A stretch of 64,000 nucleotides of DNA from Fodinibius salsisoli (GTDB lineage: Bacteria > Bacteroidota > Rhodothermia > Balneolales > Balneolaceae), in assembly GCF_026229185.1 (NCBI RefSeq), contig NZ_JAGGJA010000010.1, positions 101,335 through 165,334 on the forward strand, given 5' to 3'. Numbering within the stretch: the first letter of the stretch is position 1; the number at the start of each line of letters is the position of its first letter. Below, in pieces: positions 34,392 through 42,690 of this stretch. The notes below the pieces were generated by a model. It was not told where the DNA came from and made no database searches. It worked only from the letters and a program-made list of their open reading frames with translations. A program made the translations under genes and the position numbers.

Positions 34392-37300
34392 ATGCTTTCC
34401 GTTTCTCACAAATCAAGCTCTGACAGCGACTCCAAGTCGGCGGCAAACGTACATCGGAAGGCGGCTAATCAGCACGATGAGGCCAAGATACAAACCAAAA
34501 GAGAAGCCCGTAATGATCACACGGCATCGTTGCAGCGAGTTATCCAAAACGGGAATACGGGGGGCATATCAGCTATTCAGGCAAAACTTTCTGTAGGTCA
34601 GCCGGATGATAAATATGAAGTAGAAGCGGAGAGCAAGGCTGATCGAGTTATGAGTATGGCCCAGCCTGGGTCTGAATCTGTCCAGTCGAAACCGATAGTA
34701 GGTACCATCTCACGGATGATTCAAACCCAGGCTGAAGAAGAGGAAGAACTGCAGATGCAGCCGATGGAGGAGGAAGAGATTCAGGCCAAGTCCATGGAAG
34801 AAGAGCCGGAACTGCAGGCGAAGGAGCTGGAAGAGGAGAATATTCAGCGGCAGGCCGGAGAAGAGGAGGAGATTCAAGCTAAATCACAAGAGGAAGAACC
34901 CGAGGTACAGGCCCGGGAGATGGAGGAAGAGGAACTCCAGCGAAAAGGCGATTCGGAATCAGCCTCGTCAAGACCGGGCAGTTCGTTCGAGAGTTCGTTA
35001 TCGGCTATCAAAGGGGCAGGAGATCCACTTCCTGGTTCGGTACGCAGTTATATGGAACCACGGTTTGGAGCAGACTTTAGCAATGTGAGAGTCCATACCG
35101 GAGGGGAGGCTGCTGACCTTAGTCAAAACATTAATGCCCAGGCTTTTACGCATGGACGTGATATCTATTTTAATGAGGGCAAGTATAATCCGGATTCCAG
35201 CAGTGGAAAGCACCTGATAGCTCATGAACTGACACATACGATCCAGCAGGGAGCGGCTGTACAGACGAAAGGGAAGGCCACCCAAACGTCCTCCAATAAC
35301 AATAGAGTACAGCGATCTTGGTTGAGTGATGCGGCCAGCTGGGTTGGCGATAGGGTGAGCGATGCTGCTGAATGGGTGGGAGATAGTCTTGAAGCCGGTA
35401 AAGACTGGCTGATGGGATGGATTCGCGATCATATTGCAGATGTGAGGGGGTATCGGCTTTTTACCGTTGCACTGGGGCAGGATCCTATCACGGGAGAGCA
35501 TGTAGATCGGAATGGTCGTAACTTTATTGAGGCCGGACTGGATATCATTCCCAATGGAGCCGAGTATAAACGCAAGCTGGAACGTGAAGGAGCACTTACC
35601 GAAGCTGCTGCTTGGGTAGATGAACAAATTGTTCTTCTGCAAGAACTTAATCCAACACGTATTGCCGGGAACTTTTCCCGATTTTGGGATCGACTTTCAA
35701 TTACTGATATCCGCAACCCACGCAGTACATTAGAGGATTTATTAAGAATATTTTCAACTCCTATTAATGCGGTTATTCAGTTTGCCCGTAACGCAGCCAG
35801 TAAGTTCCTGGAGATCGTTAAAAGTTACGTTAAGACAGAAGTTAAAGACTATATCAAAGACCAACAGTCTCCCACTTTCTATCCATTGCTGCGGGTTATC
35901 CTGGCAGAAGATCCGATTACAGGAGAAGAGGTAGAACGGTCGGGCGCCAATATATTACGAGGCTTTATTCGGTTACATCCGGATGGAGATGAGCAGCTGG
36001 CCCAAATGGAAGAAACAGGTTCCTTCCAGCGAGCGGCGAATTGGGTTAACAGATCAATCATCAGAATCAGGAATATAGCAACGGGTCTCAAAACTGCTTT
36101 TCTTAGCATCTGGGAGGCCATTACGGATATCAATACCCTTCTGCATCCCATAGCCACCTTTAGAAGAATCTACAATAACTTCAGAGCTCCGCTTACCCAG
36201 CTGGCTGATTTCATGTGGGAGGTAGGAAGCAGGATTCTGAAGTTTATAAAAGATGCATTGCTGAGTCGTCTGTCTGCCTTTGCCCGTAATACCAGAGGCT
36301 ATCCGTTGATTACCGTTCTTTTGGGAAAAGATCCATTTACAGGACGTCAGGTTGAGCGAAATGTCGAAAATATCGTCCGTGGATTTATGAGCCTGATGGA
36401 AGGTGGGGAAGAAAAATTCGAGAAGATGAAAGAAACGGGAGCTATTGCCCGCTTAAACAGCTGGTTGGAAGGTGCTTTGGCCCGGCTTAATATTACGTGG
36501 GAATATATTCGTGGTCTTTTTATGAGTGCATGGCGATCGTTTTCAATTCACGATATCGCTCAGCCGTTCGAAGCCTTTGCCCGGATTGTTCGTTTATTTA
36601 GTCCTCCGATACGCCGACTATTCAATTTTGTGGTTGAAGTCATTAAGAAGATCATAGAAATCGTCCTTCAGATCATGAATTTCCCCTCTGATCTGATAGC
36701 CAGCATTTTTCAAAAAACAGTGTCGGTCATTCAGCAGATTAAACGTGACCCCATTGGCTTTATAAAGAATCTGATGTTAGGCGTCAAACAAGGCTTTATC
36801 CAATTCTTTGACCGTATTGGTACGCACCTTATGAACGGGGTAACAGGTTGGTTATTTGGCGAATTGGAAGAAGCCGGGATTACTCCTCCGCGAGAACTTA
36901 CGTTCCGGTCTATCCTGGGATTGGTGATGGATGTACTTGGAATTACGGCCGACCGTATCTTTGAAAAGATAGGAGAGCGCATTGGTCGTGAACGAATGGA
37001 ACGTCTCCGGGGCATGATTGATCGTGTACAAGGTATCTGGAGCTTTGTTCGTGATGTCATGGAACGTGGACCGGTAGCCATATGGGAGCGGGTGCAGGAG
37101 CAGCTGAGCAATTTATGGGATATGGTTCTCGATCGCATAAAATCCTGGATTATGGAACGTATTATTAACCGGGTTACGGCCAAATTACTTACGATGCTGG
37201 ATCCAACAGGTATTATGGCAGTCGTTAACGGTTTTATCGCTTTTTATAATGCTGTACAGTCGTTCGTACGCTATTTCAGGGAAATGCTGGAGACCGTTAA

Positions 37301-38807
37301 TCGCTTTGTAGATGGGGTGCGCGCCATTGCAAGCGGAAATGTTAACCCGGCGGCTAATAAGCTGGAAGAAGCCTTAGGAAATGCTATGCCCATAGCAATA
37401 GGCTTTTTAGCGAACCAGGTAGGCCTGGGTGGACTTGGCCGCCGTATAGGTGAGATGATTGAAGCGGTACAAGAACGGGTAGACCAGGCTATAGACTGGC
37501 TCATTGACCGGGCCATCCAGATGGGGGGAGCGGTACTCAATGCCGCTCGTTCCGCTGCTGGGACCGTTAGGGATACAGTGGCCAATCTTTTTGGTGGAAG
37601 AACCCGTTTTCGTACGGAATCGGGAGAATCACATTCCCTATATGTGGAGGAAGGAAATAACAGGCCTCGTCTGATGATGGCCAGTACTCCCAGAACAGTA
37701 GAAGAGTTTTTAGATTTCTATGAGTCAGAAACATCCGGTTCGGATACAAAACGGGGGCATTGGGAGGCTGCTAAAGAAATACTGGATGAGAATGTAAAAC
37801 CTCTTATTGAAGAGTTGGATATTATATCTCAGCAAGATGACGCTGATGAGGATACGATTAGGGCAAAACAGCAAGAGTTGTTGTCGGCTGAGGTTGAGCT
37901 TGCAGACCGGCTGCGGCTGCTTTTACGTACAGATGAAGATATAGGAGGTATGGCCGAAAAATATGCACTTGAAGGAATAACAGGGACCTATGGTACAATG
38001 CCTAAACCCTCGGGGGATGATCTTACGGCCGACCACCAACCACAGGCTGCCATATTTGAAGAAGCTGCGAGGATGAGATGGTTCAGAGTGGAAGGAGCAA
38101 ATAGAATGAGAGAGCGGGCCGCGAACAGGGCAGATTCTGCTTATGCGATCAACCTCCATAAATATCGACATGAGGAAGGAAGAACGTATGGCAGTAAAGG
38201 GTCAGCGACTAAATCCAATTTCTTAGCAGATGTCGGTAATACGACCTCCGAAGAGAAGACCCCCAAAGAAAACAGGGTAGAAGTAGTCAATGTTATTGAA
38301 AATCATTTAGAATTAGATGTAGAAGCAATGAAGACGATCGTCAGTAAAGACTATAGTCACAATAATTGGAGGGATATTTACCAGGAAACAAGTTTACCCG
38401 AAGAAGAAAAGAAAGAACTCATTGATGATGTGAAAAGTAGAATTGAGAACGGGGAAAATAGATTGAAAAGTCAAAACCTTGACACCCTTGCCGACAGAAG
38501 TGTCGATAGTCCTTTGAGTACCGCAAGTAATGTAGAGATGGATGGTAATGGAGTCACTCAGCCAAGAAGATTAGTTCGTCTTTCTATAAATAATCCCGGA
38601 TCTGATGCAGAAGAGGCATTAATGAAATTACCTGGCATCGGTAGTGCCCGAGCTGATCAAATTATGGCTAACATACCGTTTCAATCGTGGGCCGAAGTTA
38701 CAGAAATACCTGGGATAACGCAGGGTATGATTAATAATTGGCAAAGCCAGACCAATGAAAATGGTGATCGGTTGGTTTATTTCTATGGAGAAACTGAATG
38801 GAATTGA
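34392..38807 (+). CDS. 1471-aa eCIS-core (DUF4157) protein, putative multidomain effector
   Basis: Domains in order: a polar N-terminus with LSVGQPDDKYEVEAESKADR (residues ~75-95); acidic Glu/Gln repeats (~112-188; units such as EEEEIQAKS and EEEPELQAK); an eCIS-core/DUF4157 domain (~195-290) with MEPRFGADFSNVRVHTGGEA and HELTH at 278-282; three ~140-aa repeats starting near 351, 494 and 633 (VALGQDPITGEHVDRN, VILAEDPITGEEVERSG, VLLGKDPFTGRQVERN); a long helical module (~780-1080; KLLTMLDPTGIMAVVNGFIA, IAIGFLANQVGLGGLGRRIG); a C-terminal region (~1210-1275) with LTADHQPQAAIFEEAARM and INLHKYRHEEGRTYGSKG; and a helix-hairpin-helix pair at ~1406-1455 (LMKLPGIGSARADQIMANIP). DUF4157 is a known marker of eCIS cargo. 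The DH/RH region is reminiscent of HNH-type toxin tips and HhH of DNA binding, so a DNA-targeting toxin is the leading hypothesis, not a demonstrated function. Confidence 0.8.
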   Translation: MLSVSHKSSSDSDSKSAANVHRKAANQHDEAKIQTKREARNDHTASLQRVIQNGNTGGISAIQAKLSVGQPDDKYEVEAESKADRVMSMAQPGSESVQSKPIVGTISRMIQTQAEEEEELQMQPMEEEEIQAKSMEEEPELQAKELEEENIQRQAGEEEEIQAKSQEEEPEVQAREMEEEELQRKGDSESASSRPGSSFESSLSAIKGAGDPLPGSVRSYMEPRFGADFSNVRVHTGGEAADLSQNINAQAFTHGRDIYFNEGKYNPDSSSGKHLIAHELTHTIQQGAAVQTKGKATQTSSNNNRVQRSWLSDAASWVGDRVSDAAEWVGDSLEAGKDWLMGWIRDHIADVRGYRLFTVALGQDPITGEHVDRNGRNFIEAGLDIIPNGAEYKRKLEREGALTEAAAWVDEQIVLLQELNPTRIAGNFSRFWDRLSITDIRNPRSTLEDLLRIFSTPINAVIQFARNAASKFLEIVKSYVKTEVKDYIKDQQSPTFYPLLRVILAEDPITGEEVERSGANILRGFIRLHPDGDEQLAQMEETGSFQRAANWVNRSIIRIRNIATGLKTAFLSIWEAITDINTLLHPIATFRRIYNNFRAPLTQLADFMWEVGSRILKFIKDALLSRLSAFARNTRGYPLITVLLGKDPFTGRQVERNVENIVRGFMSLMEGGEEKFEKMKETGAIARLNSWLEGALARLNITWEYIRGLFMSAWRSFSIHDIAQPFEAFARIVRLFSPPIRRLFNFVVEVIKKIIEIVLQIMNFPSDLIASIFQKTVSVIQQIKRDPIGFIKNLMLGVKQGFIQFFDRIGTHLMNGVTGWLFGELEEAGITPPRELTFRSILGLVMDVLGITADRIFEKIGERIGRERMERLRGMIDRVQGIWSFVRDVMERGPVAIWERVQEQLSNLWDMVLDRIKSWIMERIINRVTAKLLTMLDPTGIMAVVNGFIAFYNAVQSFVRYFREMLETVNRFVDGVRAIASGNVNPAANKLEEALGNAMPIAIGFLANQVGLGGLGRRIGEMIEAVQERVDQAIDWLIDRAIQMGGAVLNAARSAAGTVRDTVANLFGGRTRFRTESGESHSLYVEEGNNRPRLMMASTPRTVEEFLDFYESETSGSDTKRGHWEAAKEILDENVKPLIEELDIISQQDDADEDTIRAKQQELLSAEVELADRLRLLLRTDEDIGGMAEKYALEGITGTYGTMPKPSGDDLTADHQPQAAIFEEAARMRWFRVEGANRMRERAANRADSAYAINLHKYRHEEGRTYGSKGSATKSNFLADVGNTTSEEKTPKENRVEVVNVIENHLELDVEAMKTIVSKDYSHNNWRDIYQETSLPEEEKKELIDDVKSRIENGENRLKSQNLDTLADRSVDSPLSTASNVEMDGNGVTQPRRLVRLSINNPGSDAEEALMKLPGIGSARADQIMANIPFQSWAEVTEIPGITQGMINNWQSQTNENGDRLVYFYGETEWN

Positions 38808-38851
38808 CGAGCTTGGTTATAGCTGCATACCACTAACTTAAATAATTAAGG

Positions 38852-39412
38852 ATGAAATTACTTGGCAATATTTTGGCATTTATCGTTGCAGCCGGGATTT
38901 TAGTAGCTATTGGCTGGGGCGGCTATATTGGCATTACATTTTTGGTCAAACAGTACGAAATTATCAATCCCCAGTTTGCAGCTGTACTGATTATTTCTTC
39001 GGTAATCCTGTTGGTTAGCGCACTCATTATTGCCAGTGCTATCCGGAACCAAGACAAAGGAAGTGATAAGCAGATACATCCTGAAAAAGCGGTGTTATAT
39101 TCCCGGTTTATGGAAAGTTGGTACGCCGGTAATCATGAAGATAGACGGGAAAAATTGAAAGAGTTAGAAAAGCATATGATTATTTGGGCCAGTGATGATG
39201 TACTTCAAGAATATTTGAAGCTAAATGAATTACTGAGAGAGGAGAAAGGAAATCCGCAGCTGGTAGCAAAGGTCAAGGATATTGTTATTGCTATAAGAGA
39301 AGATTTAGGAGCTGAAAATAAGGATATAGATATTGAAAAGCTGCAAAAATTATTCTCTTTCAATAATCCTATCGAGCAAGATTTAGAAAAAAATACAGAG
39401 TTTAGCCGGTAA
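38852..39412 (+). CDS. two-TM membrane protein at the end of the eCIS operon
   Basis: A 186-aa protein with two hydrophobic segments (about residues 4-32, IGWGGYIGITFLV at the end, and 41-63, AAVLIISSVILLVSALIIA), then a ~120-aa charged helical domain (RFMESWYAGNHEDRREKLKE ... EYLKLNELLREEKGN) predicted in the cytoplasm. I do not recognise a family. It begins 44 bases after the effector gene on the same strand. By position it could be an immunity protein, a membrane docking factor for the particle, or an unrelated neighbour. The sequence does not decide between them. Confidence 0.6.
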   Translation: MKLLGNILAFIVAAGILVAIGWGGYIGITFLVKQYEIINPQFAAVLIISSVILLVSALIIASAIRNQDKGSDKQIHPEKAVLYSRFMESWYAGNHEDRREKLKELEKHMIIWASDDVLQEYLKLNELLREEKGNPQLVAKVKDIVIAIREDLGAENKDIDIEKLQKLFSFNNPIEQDLEKNTEFSR

Positions 39413-39546
39413 ATTTTTAGAAAGTTAAACAACGGACTCAATTGTTAAGACCTTCCGTTACAAGAATTTAATTGATTTATTCTTTTTTTAGAAGTAACTA
39501 TAAATGGGATATAGAACAATTAAAAAAATGATGAGGGAATACAATT

Positions 39547-39966
39547 ATGGACCTGTCAAATCTTAATTTTTTAGCCATTCTTGTGGCAACATTATCAACA
39601 TTTGTAGTCGGTTGGCTGTGGTATGGACCACTTTTTGGGAAGGCATGGATGTCGGCGGTAGGTGTTACGGAAGAAGACCTTGAAAAGGGAAATATGACAA
39701 AGATATTTGGCCTTTCCTTTATTTTTGAATTTATCATGGCATTCAATTTGGCCATGTTCCTTACCGGATCTCCGGAGGCTGCCGAGCAGATGTCTGCGGG
39801 TACCGGTGCGTTTTATGGGTTCCTTACCGGCTTTGGATGGATCTTCTTTGCACTCGCCGTCAACAGTCTTTATGAGGATAAATCCTGGAAATATATTTTC
39901 ATTAATGGAGGCTATTGGACCGTCAGTTTTACGGTTATGGGACTAATTATCGGGGCCTGGATATAA
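39547..39966 (+). CDS. DUF1761 membrane protein
   Basis: A 139-aa protein with four hydrophobic segments and the DUF1761 opening NFLAILVATLSTFVVGWLWY, then GPLFGKAWM. It continues MTKIFGLSFIFEFIMAFNLA, AFYGFLTGFGWIFFALAVN, LYEDKSWKYIFINGGYWT and a final TM. The function of the family is unknown. It is separated from the eCIS operon by 134 bases and probably belongs to the ordinary chromosome. Confidence 0.88.
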   Translation: MDLSNLNFLAILVATLSTFVVGWLWYGPLFGKAWMSAVGVTEEDLEKGNMTKIFGLSFIFEFIMAFNLAMFLTGSPEAAEQMSAGTGAFYGFLTGFGWIFFALAVNSLYEDKSWKYIFINGGYWTVSFTVMGLIIGAWI

Positions 39967-40241
39967 GGACCCAAAAACCAAAAGACAAATATCAAATCAC
40001 AGGTAACAGTGGAATTGGCGATTGGCAGCTGTCCATTCCCCACTTGCTACTTATTACTTTCGACCATACGAATAACTAATAATTATTCTGGTCTGAGGGC
40101 GTTCTGCTCCCGATCGGGAAATTGCCAGGAACCATTCATCGGACAACAAGTTCTAACCCCGATAAAAAATAATCCATATTCGTGTTTTGGTGTATTAGTG
40201 GCTACCTTTGGAGGCTATTTTTAACTAAGGTCAAAGGATAA

Positions 40242-41090
40242 ATGAAGTTTGTTGGAGCACATGTAAGTGCAGCCGGTGGTGTAGAGAATGTCCCAAAAAG
40301 AGCCCATAAAATTGGAGCCAAAGCCTTTGCTCTGTTTACTAAAAATCAACGGCAGTGGGAGGGGCCACCACTCACTACCGAAAATATTGACGGTTTTAAG
40401 AAGAACTGTGAGAAATACGGCTATTCGATGGATCATGTAATGCCGCATGATAGCTATCTAATAAACTTAGGCCATCCGGAGCAGCCAAAATTGGAGAAAT
40501 CCCGCAATGCCTTCCTGGATGAAATGCAACGCTGCGAACAGTTAGGTATAACGTTGCTTAATTTTCATCCCGGTCATCATTTGAACAAACTGGATGTTGA
40601 TGTATGCTTACAGCGCAATGCGGAGTCGATTAATTGGGCGCTAGACCGGACCGAAGGGGTTACCGCTGTAATCGAAAATACGGCAGGCCAGGGAACGGCT
40701 ACCGGGTTCAAGTTTGAACACCTCGCTGCTATTATCGATGGGGTAGAAGACAAGAGCCGGGTAGGGGTTTGCATCGATACTTGCCATGCCTATGCCGCAG
40801 GCTATGATCTTTCAACGAAGGATGGATATGAGGAAATGTTTAATAAGTTTGAATCAGCTGTTGGTTTCAAATATCTAAAAGGATTACACCTTAATGACTC
40901 TAAAAAGGCATTGGGTAGCCGGGTGGATCGGCATGATAATATCGGAGAAGGACTGATTGGCCCACTTGGGTTTGAGCTTATTATGCAGGATCAGCGCCTC
41001 GACGATATCCCCATGATCCTGGAAACACCCAATACGGAACGCTGGCCCCGGGAAATAGAGATGCTTTACGATATGGCTGAAATGGAATAA
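40242..41090 (+). CDS. nfo: deoxyribonuclease IV (endonuclease IV, AP endonuclease)
   Basis: A 282-aa TIM-barrel enzyme that cleaves DNA at abasic sites during base excision repair with three zinc ions. All signatures are present: [83 protein letters not shown] and MILETPN. Full length and normal. The preceding 39967-40241 (275 bases) shows no ORF or clear element apart from a small CCGATCGG palindrome near 40113. Confidence 0.97.
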   Translation: MKFVGAHVSAAGGVENVPKRAHKIGAKAFALFTKNQRQWEGPPLTTENIDGFKKNCEKYGYSMDHVMPHDSYLINLGHPEQPKLEKSRNAFLDEMQRCEQLGITLLNFHPGHHLNKLDVDVCLQRNAESINWALDRTEGVTAVIENTAGQGTATGFKFEHLAAIIDGVEDKSRVGVCIDTCHAYAAGYDLSTKDGYEEMFNKFESAVGFKYLKGLHLNDSKKALGSRVDRHDNIGEGLIGPLGFELIMQDQRLDDIPMILETPNTERWPREIEMLYDMAEME

Positions 41091-41166
41091 TAGATTCATT
41101 ATAATCTCAATGAAAGGATAAAACAGGCGAGACAACTATTATAAGAAGGCTTTGCAAAACCTTGCT

Positions 41167-41257
41167 GTCATCGTCCGCGAGTACTCGGGAGAGTGCGGCG
41201 ATCTCCTTTCTAAGCTTTCAAATGGAGATCGCTTTCCCGAACCATCGGGACAATGAC
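41167..41257. repeat. 91-bp intergenic palindromic repeat (GTCAT family, copy 2)
   Basis: Outer arms GTCAT (41167-41171) and ATGAC (41253-41257), inner perfect arms GCGATCTCC (41198-41206) and GGAGATCGC (41224-41232). The half-unit read from the right, GTCATTGTCCCGATGG, then TTCGGGAAAGCGATCTCC, matches the right half of the copy at 2537-2667. It may also terminate the nfo transcript. Confidence 0.65.
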
Positions 41258-41307
41258 CGGTTCTTTTTTTAGTGGTTTGGCAAAAGCCCCAACAAATATC
41301 GAAAACA

Positions 41308-42510
41308 ATGATTTTTAAACATACTTTTGTAATAGCACTTATTTTTATATGTCTGAGCGGTTGTATGGATTCCAAAAAGCAGGCTTCAAAATGGTACAAA
41401 GGAAATCTCCATACCCATTCACTGTGGAGTGATGGCGATGATTATCCCGAAATGATCATGAAATGGTATAAAGATCACGGCTATAACTTTGTGGCGCTTT
41501 CGGACCATAATATACTGGCGGAGGGAGAAAAATGGATTGAAATTAAAAAGGGCAGTGATCAGGAAAAACAGTTCAATGAATACCTTCAGACTTTTGGAGG
41601 TACGCTGGTCAATTACCAGCAGACCGATTCCTTGATTCAGGTGCAGTTAAAAACATTGCAAGAGTATCGTACACTTTTTGAAAAGGAAGGGGAATTTCTG
41701 GTTATCAAGTCCGAAGAGATAACTGATGGCTATAAGCAAAAACCCATCCACGTTAATGCTACAAATATTGAAAAATTGATCAAGCCGCAGGGAGGCAAAA
41801 GCGTGGTAGATGTGATGCAAAATAACATTGATGCCGTTAACGCCCAGCGCGACAGTACAGGAAAACCAATGATTCCTCATTTGAATCACCCCAACTTTGG
41901 CTGGGCTGTCACGGCTGAAGATATCAAACAACTGACCGGCGAACATTTTTTTGAGGTATATAACGGACATCCACTGGTACATAATTATGGTGATTCCCTG
42001 CACTCGGGCATGGAAGAAATTTGGGACCAGGTGCTCACGCATTATTTGCAGCACGATAAAGGAATGATGTATGGTATAGCCGTGGACGACAGCCATCATT
42101 ATCATGAGTTTGATTCTGCACAGAGTAACCCGGGCAGAGGCTGGATTATGGTCCGGGCCGATTCACTGACACCCGCTGCCATCATCAGTGCTCTTGAAAA
42201 TGGAAGCTTTTACTCGAGTACAGGAGTAGAGTTTTCCAAAATAAGTGATACCGCTGATGAGCTTATGGTAGAAGTGAAAAGTGAGGAAGGAGTAAGTTAT
42301 GAGATTCAATTTTGGGGTACGCTAACATTCAATCCTGATTCGACGGGAATCCTTTTAGAGAAAGCAACCGGTACCCAAGCCAGATACACCTTTACAGGTG
42401 ATGAATTATACGTGAGAGCGAAGGTAGTTTCCGATAAGCCCAAAAAGAATCCCTATAAAGCCGGGGAGGTGGAGGTTGCCTGGGCACAGCCGGTAACTCC
42501 GGGGCAATAG
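41308..42510 (+). CDS. PHP-domain metal-dependent phosphoesterase lipoprotein
   Basis: A 400-aa exported protein. I start it at 41308 (MIFKHTFVIALIFICLSGC), which gives a lipoprotein signal with lipobox Cys at residue 19; twelve more upstream codons are open. PHP motifs follow at once: GNLHTHSLWSDGDDYPEMI and NFVALSDHN (metal-binding His/Asp), then MIPHLNHPNFGWAV, and GIAVDDSHHYHE. The C-terminal ~100 residues form a beta domain (FYSSTGVEFSKISD ...). PHP proteins are metal-dependent phosphatases or nucleases; the periplasmic location makes a sugar-phosphate or nucleotide substrate plausible, but it is unknown. Confidence 0.85.
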   Translation: MIFKHTFVIALIFICLSGCMDSKKQASKWYKGNLHTHSLWSDGDDYPEMIMKWYKDHGYNFVALSDHNILAEGEKWIEIKKGSDQEKQFNEYLQTFGGTLVNYQQTDSLIQVQLKTLQEYRTLFEKEGEFLVIKSEEITDGYKQKPIHVNATNIEKLIKPQGGKSVVDVMQNNIDAVNAQRDSTGKPMIPHLNHPNFGWAVTAEDIKQLTGEHFFEVYNGHPLVHNYGDSLHSGMEEIWDQVLTHYLQHDKGMMYGIAVDDSHHYHEFDSAQSNPGRGWIMVRADSLTPAAIISALENGSFYSSTGVEFSKISDTADELMVEVKSEEGVSYEIQFWGTLTFNPDSTGILLEKATGTQARYTFTGDELYVRAKVVSDKPKKNPYKAGEVEVAWAQPVTPGQ

Positions 42511-42637
42511 ACTAACGTGAGTTCGAGATAGGTACACCAATTAGCCAGTCTTCGACTACATCCGAGGAACAACCGTTTCGGATTGCGCTCATCAGGATGA
42601 CGTCCTCATCATTTCTTATATCGAACTCACGTTAGAC
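42511..42637. repeat. 127-bp MITE-like element with ~20-bp inverted termini
   Basis: ACTAACGTGAGTTCGAGATA at the left and, read in reverse from 42637, GTCTAACGTGAGTTCGATATA at the right share a 14-base core TAACGTGAGTTCGA. Both ends are flanked by TA (the left TA falls in the stop codon of the PHP gene), which resembles Tc1/mariner-type target duplication. It lies between convergent genes and could act as a terminator for both. No ORF inside. Confidence 0.65.
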
Positions 42638-42690
42638 TACATTGGTGATAAAGATCCATAACTCCAGCTCTGCAGCATAAAGGCCTGGTT

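Noticed and set aside
35223..35237. HELTH in the DUF4157 protein read as an active zinc metalloprotease
   Set aside because: HExxH is part of the DUF4157/eCIS-core signature and is present in many cargos; no downstream third ligand was identified, so activity is not claimed.
12123..38807. Type VI secretion system or prophage
   Set aside because: VgrG, PAAR and gp25 are shared with T6SS, but TssJ/L/M, TssB/C and ClpV are absent. DUF4255, CIS-tube and tape-measure proteins are eCIS-specific. No capsid, portal, terminase or lysis genes are seen.
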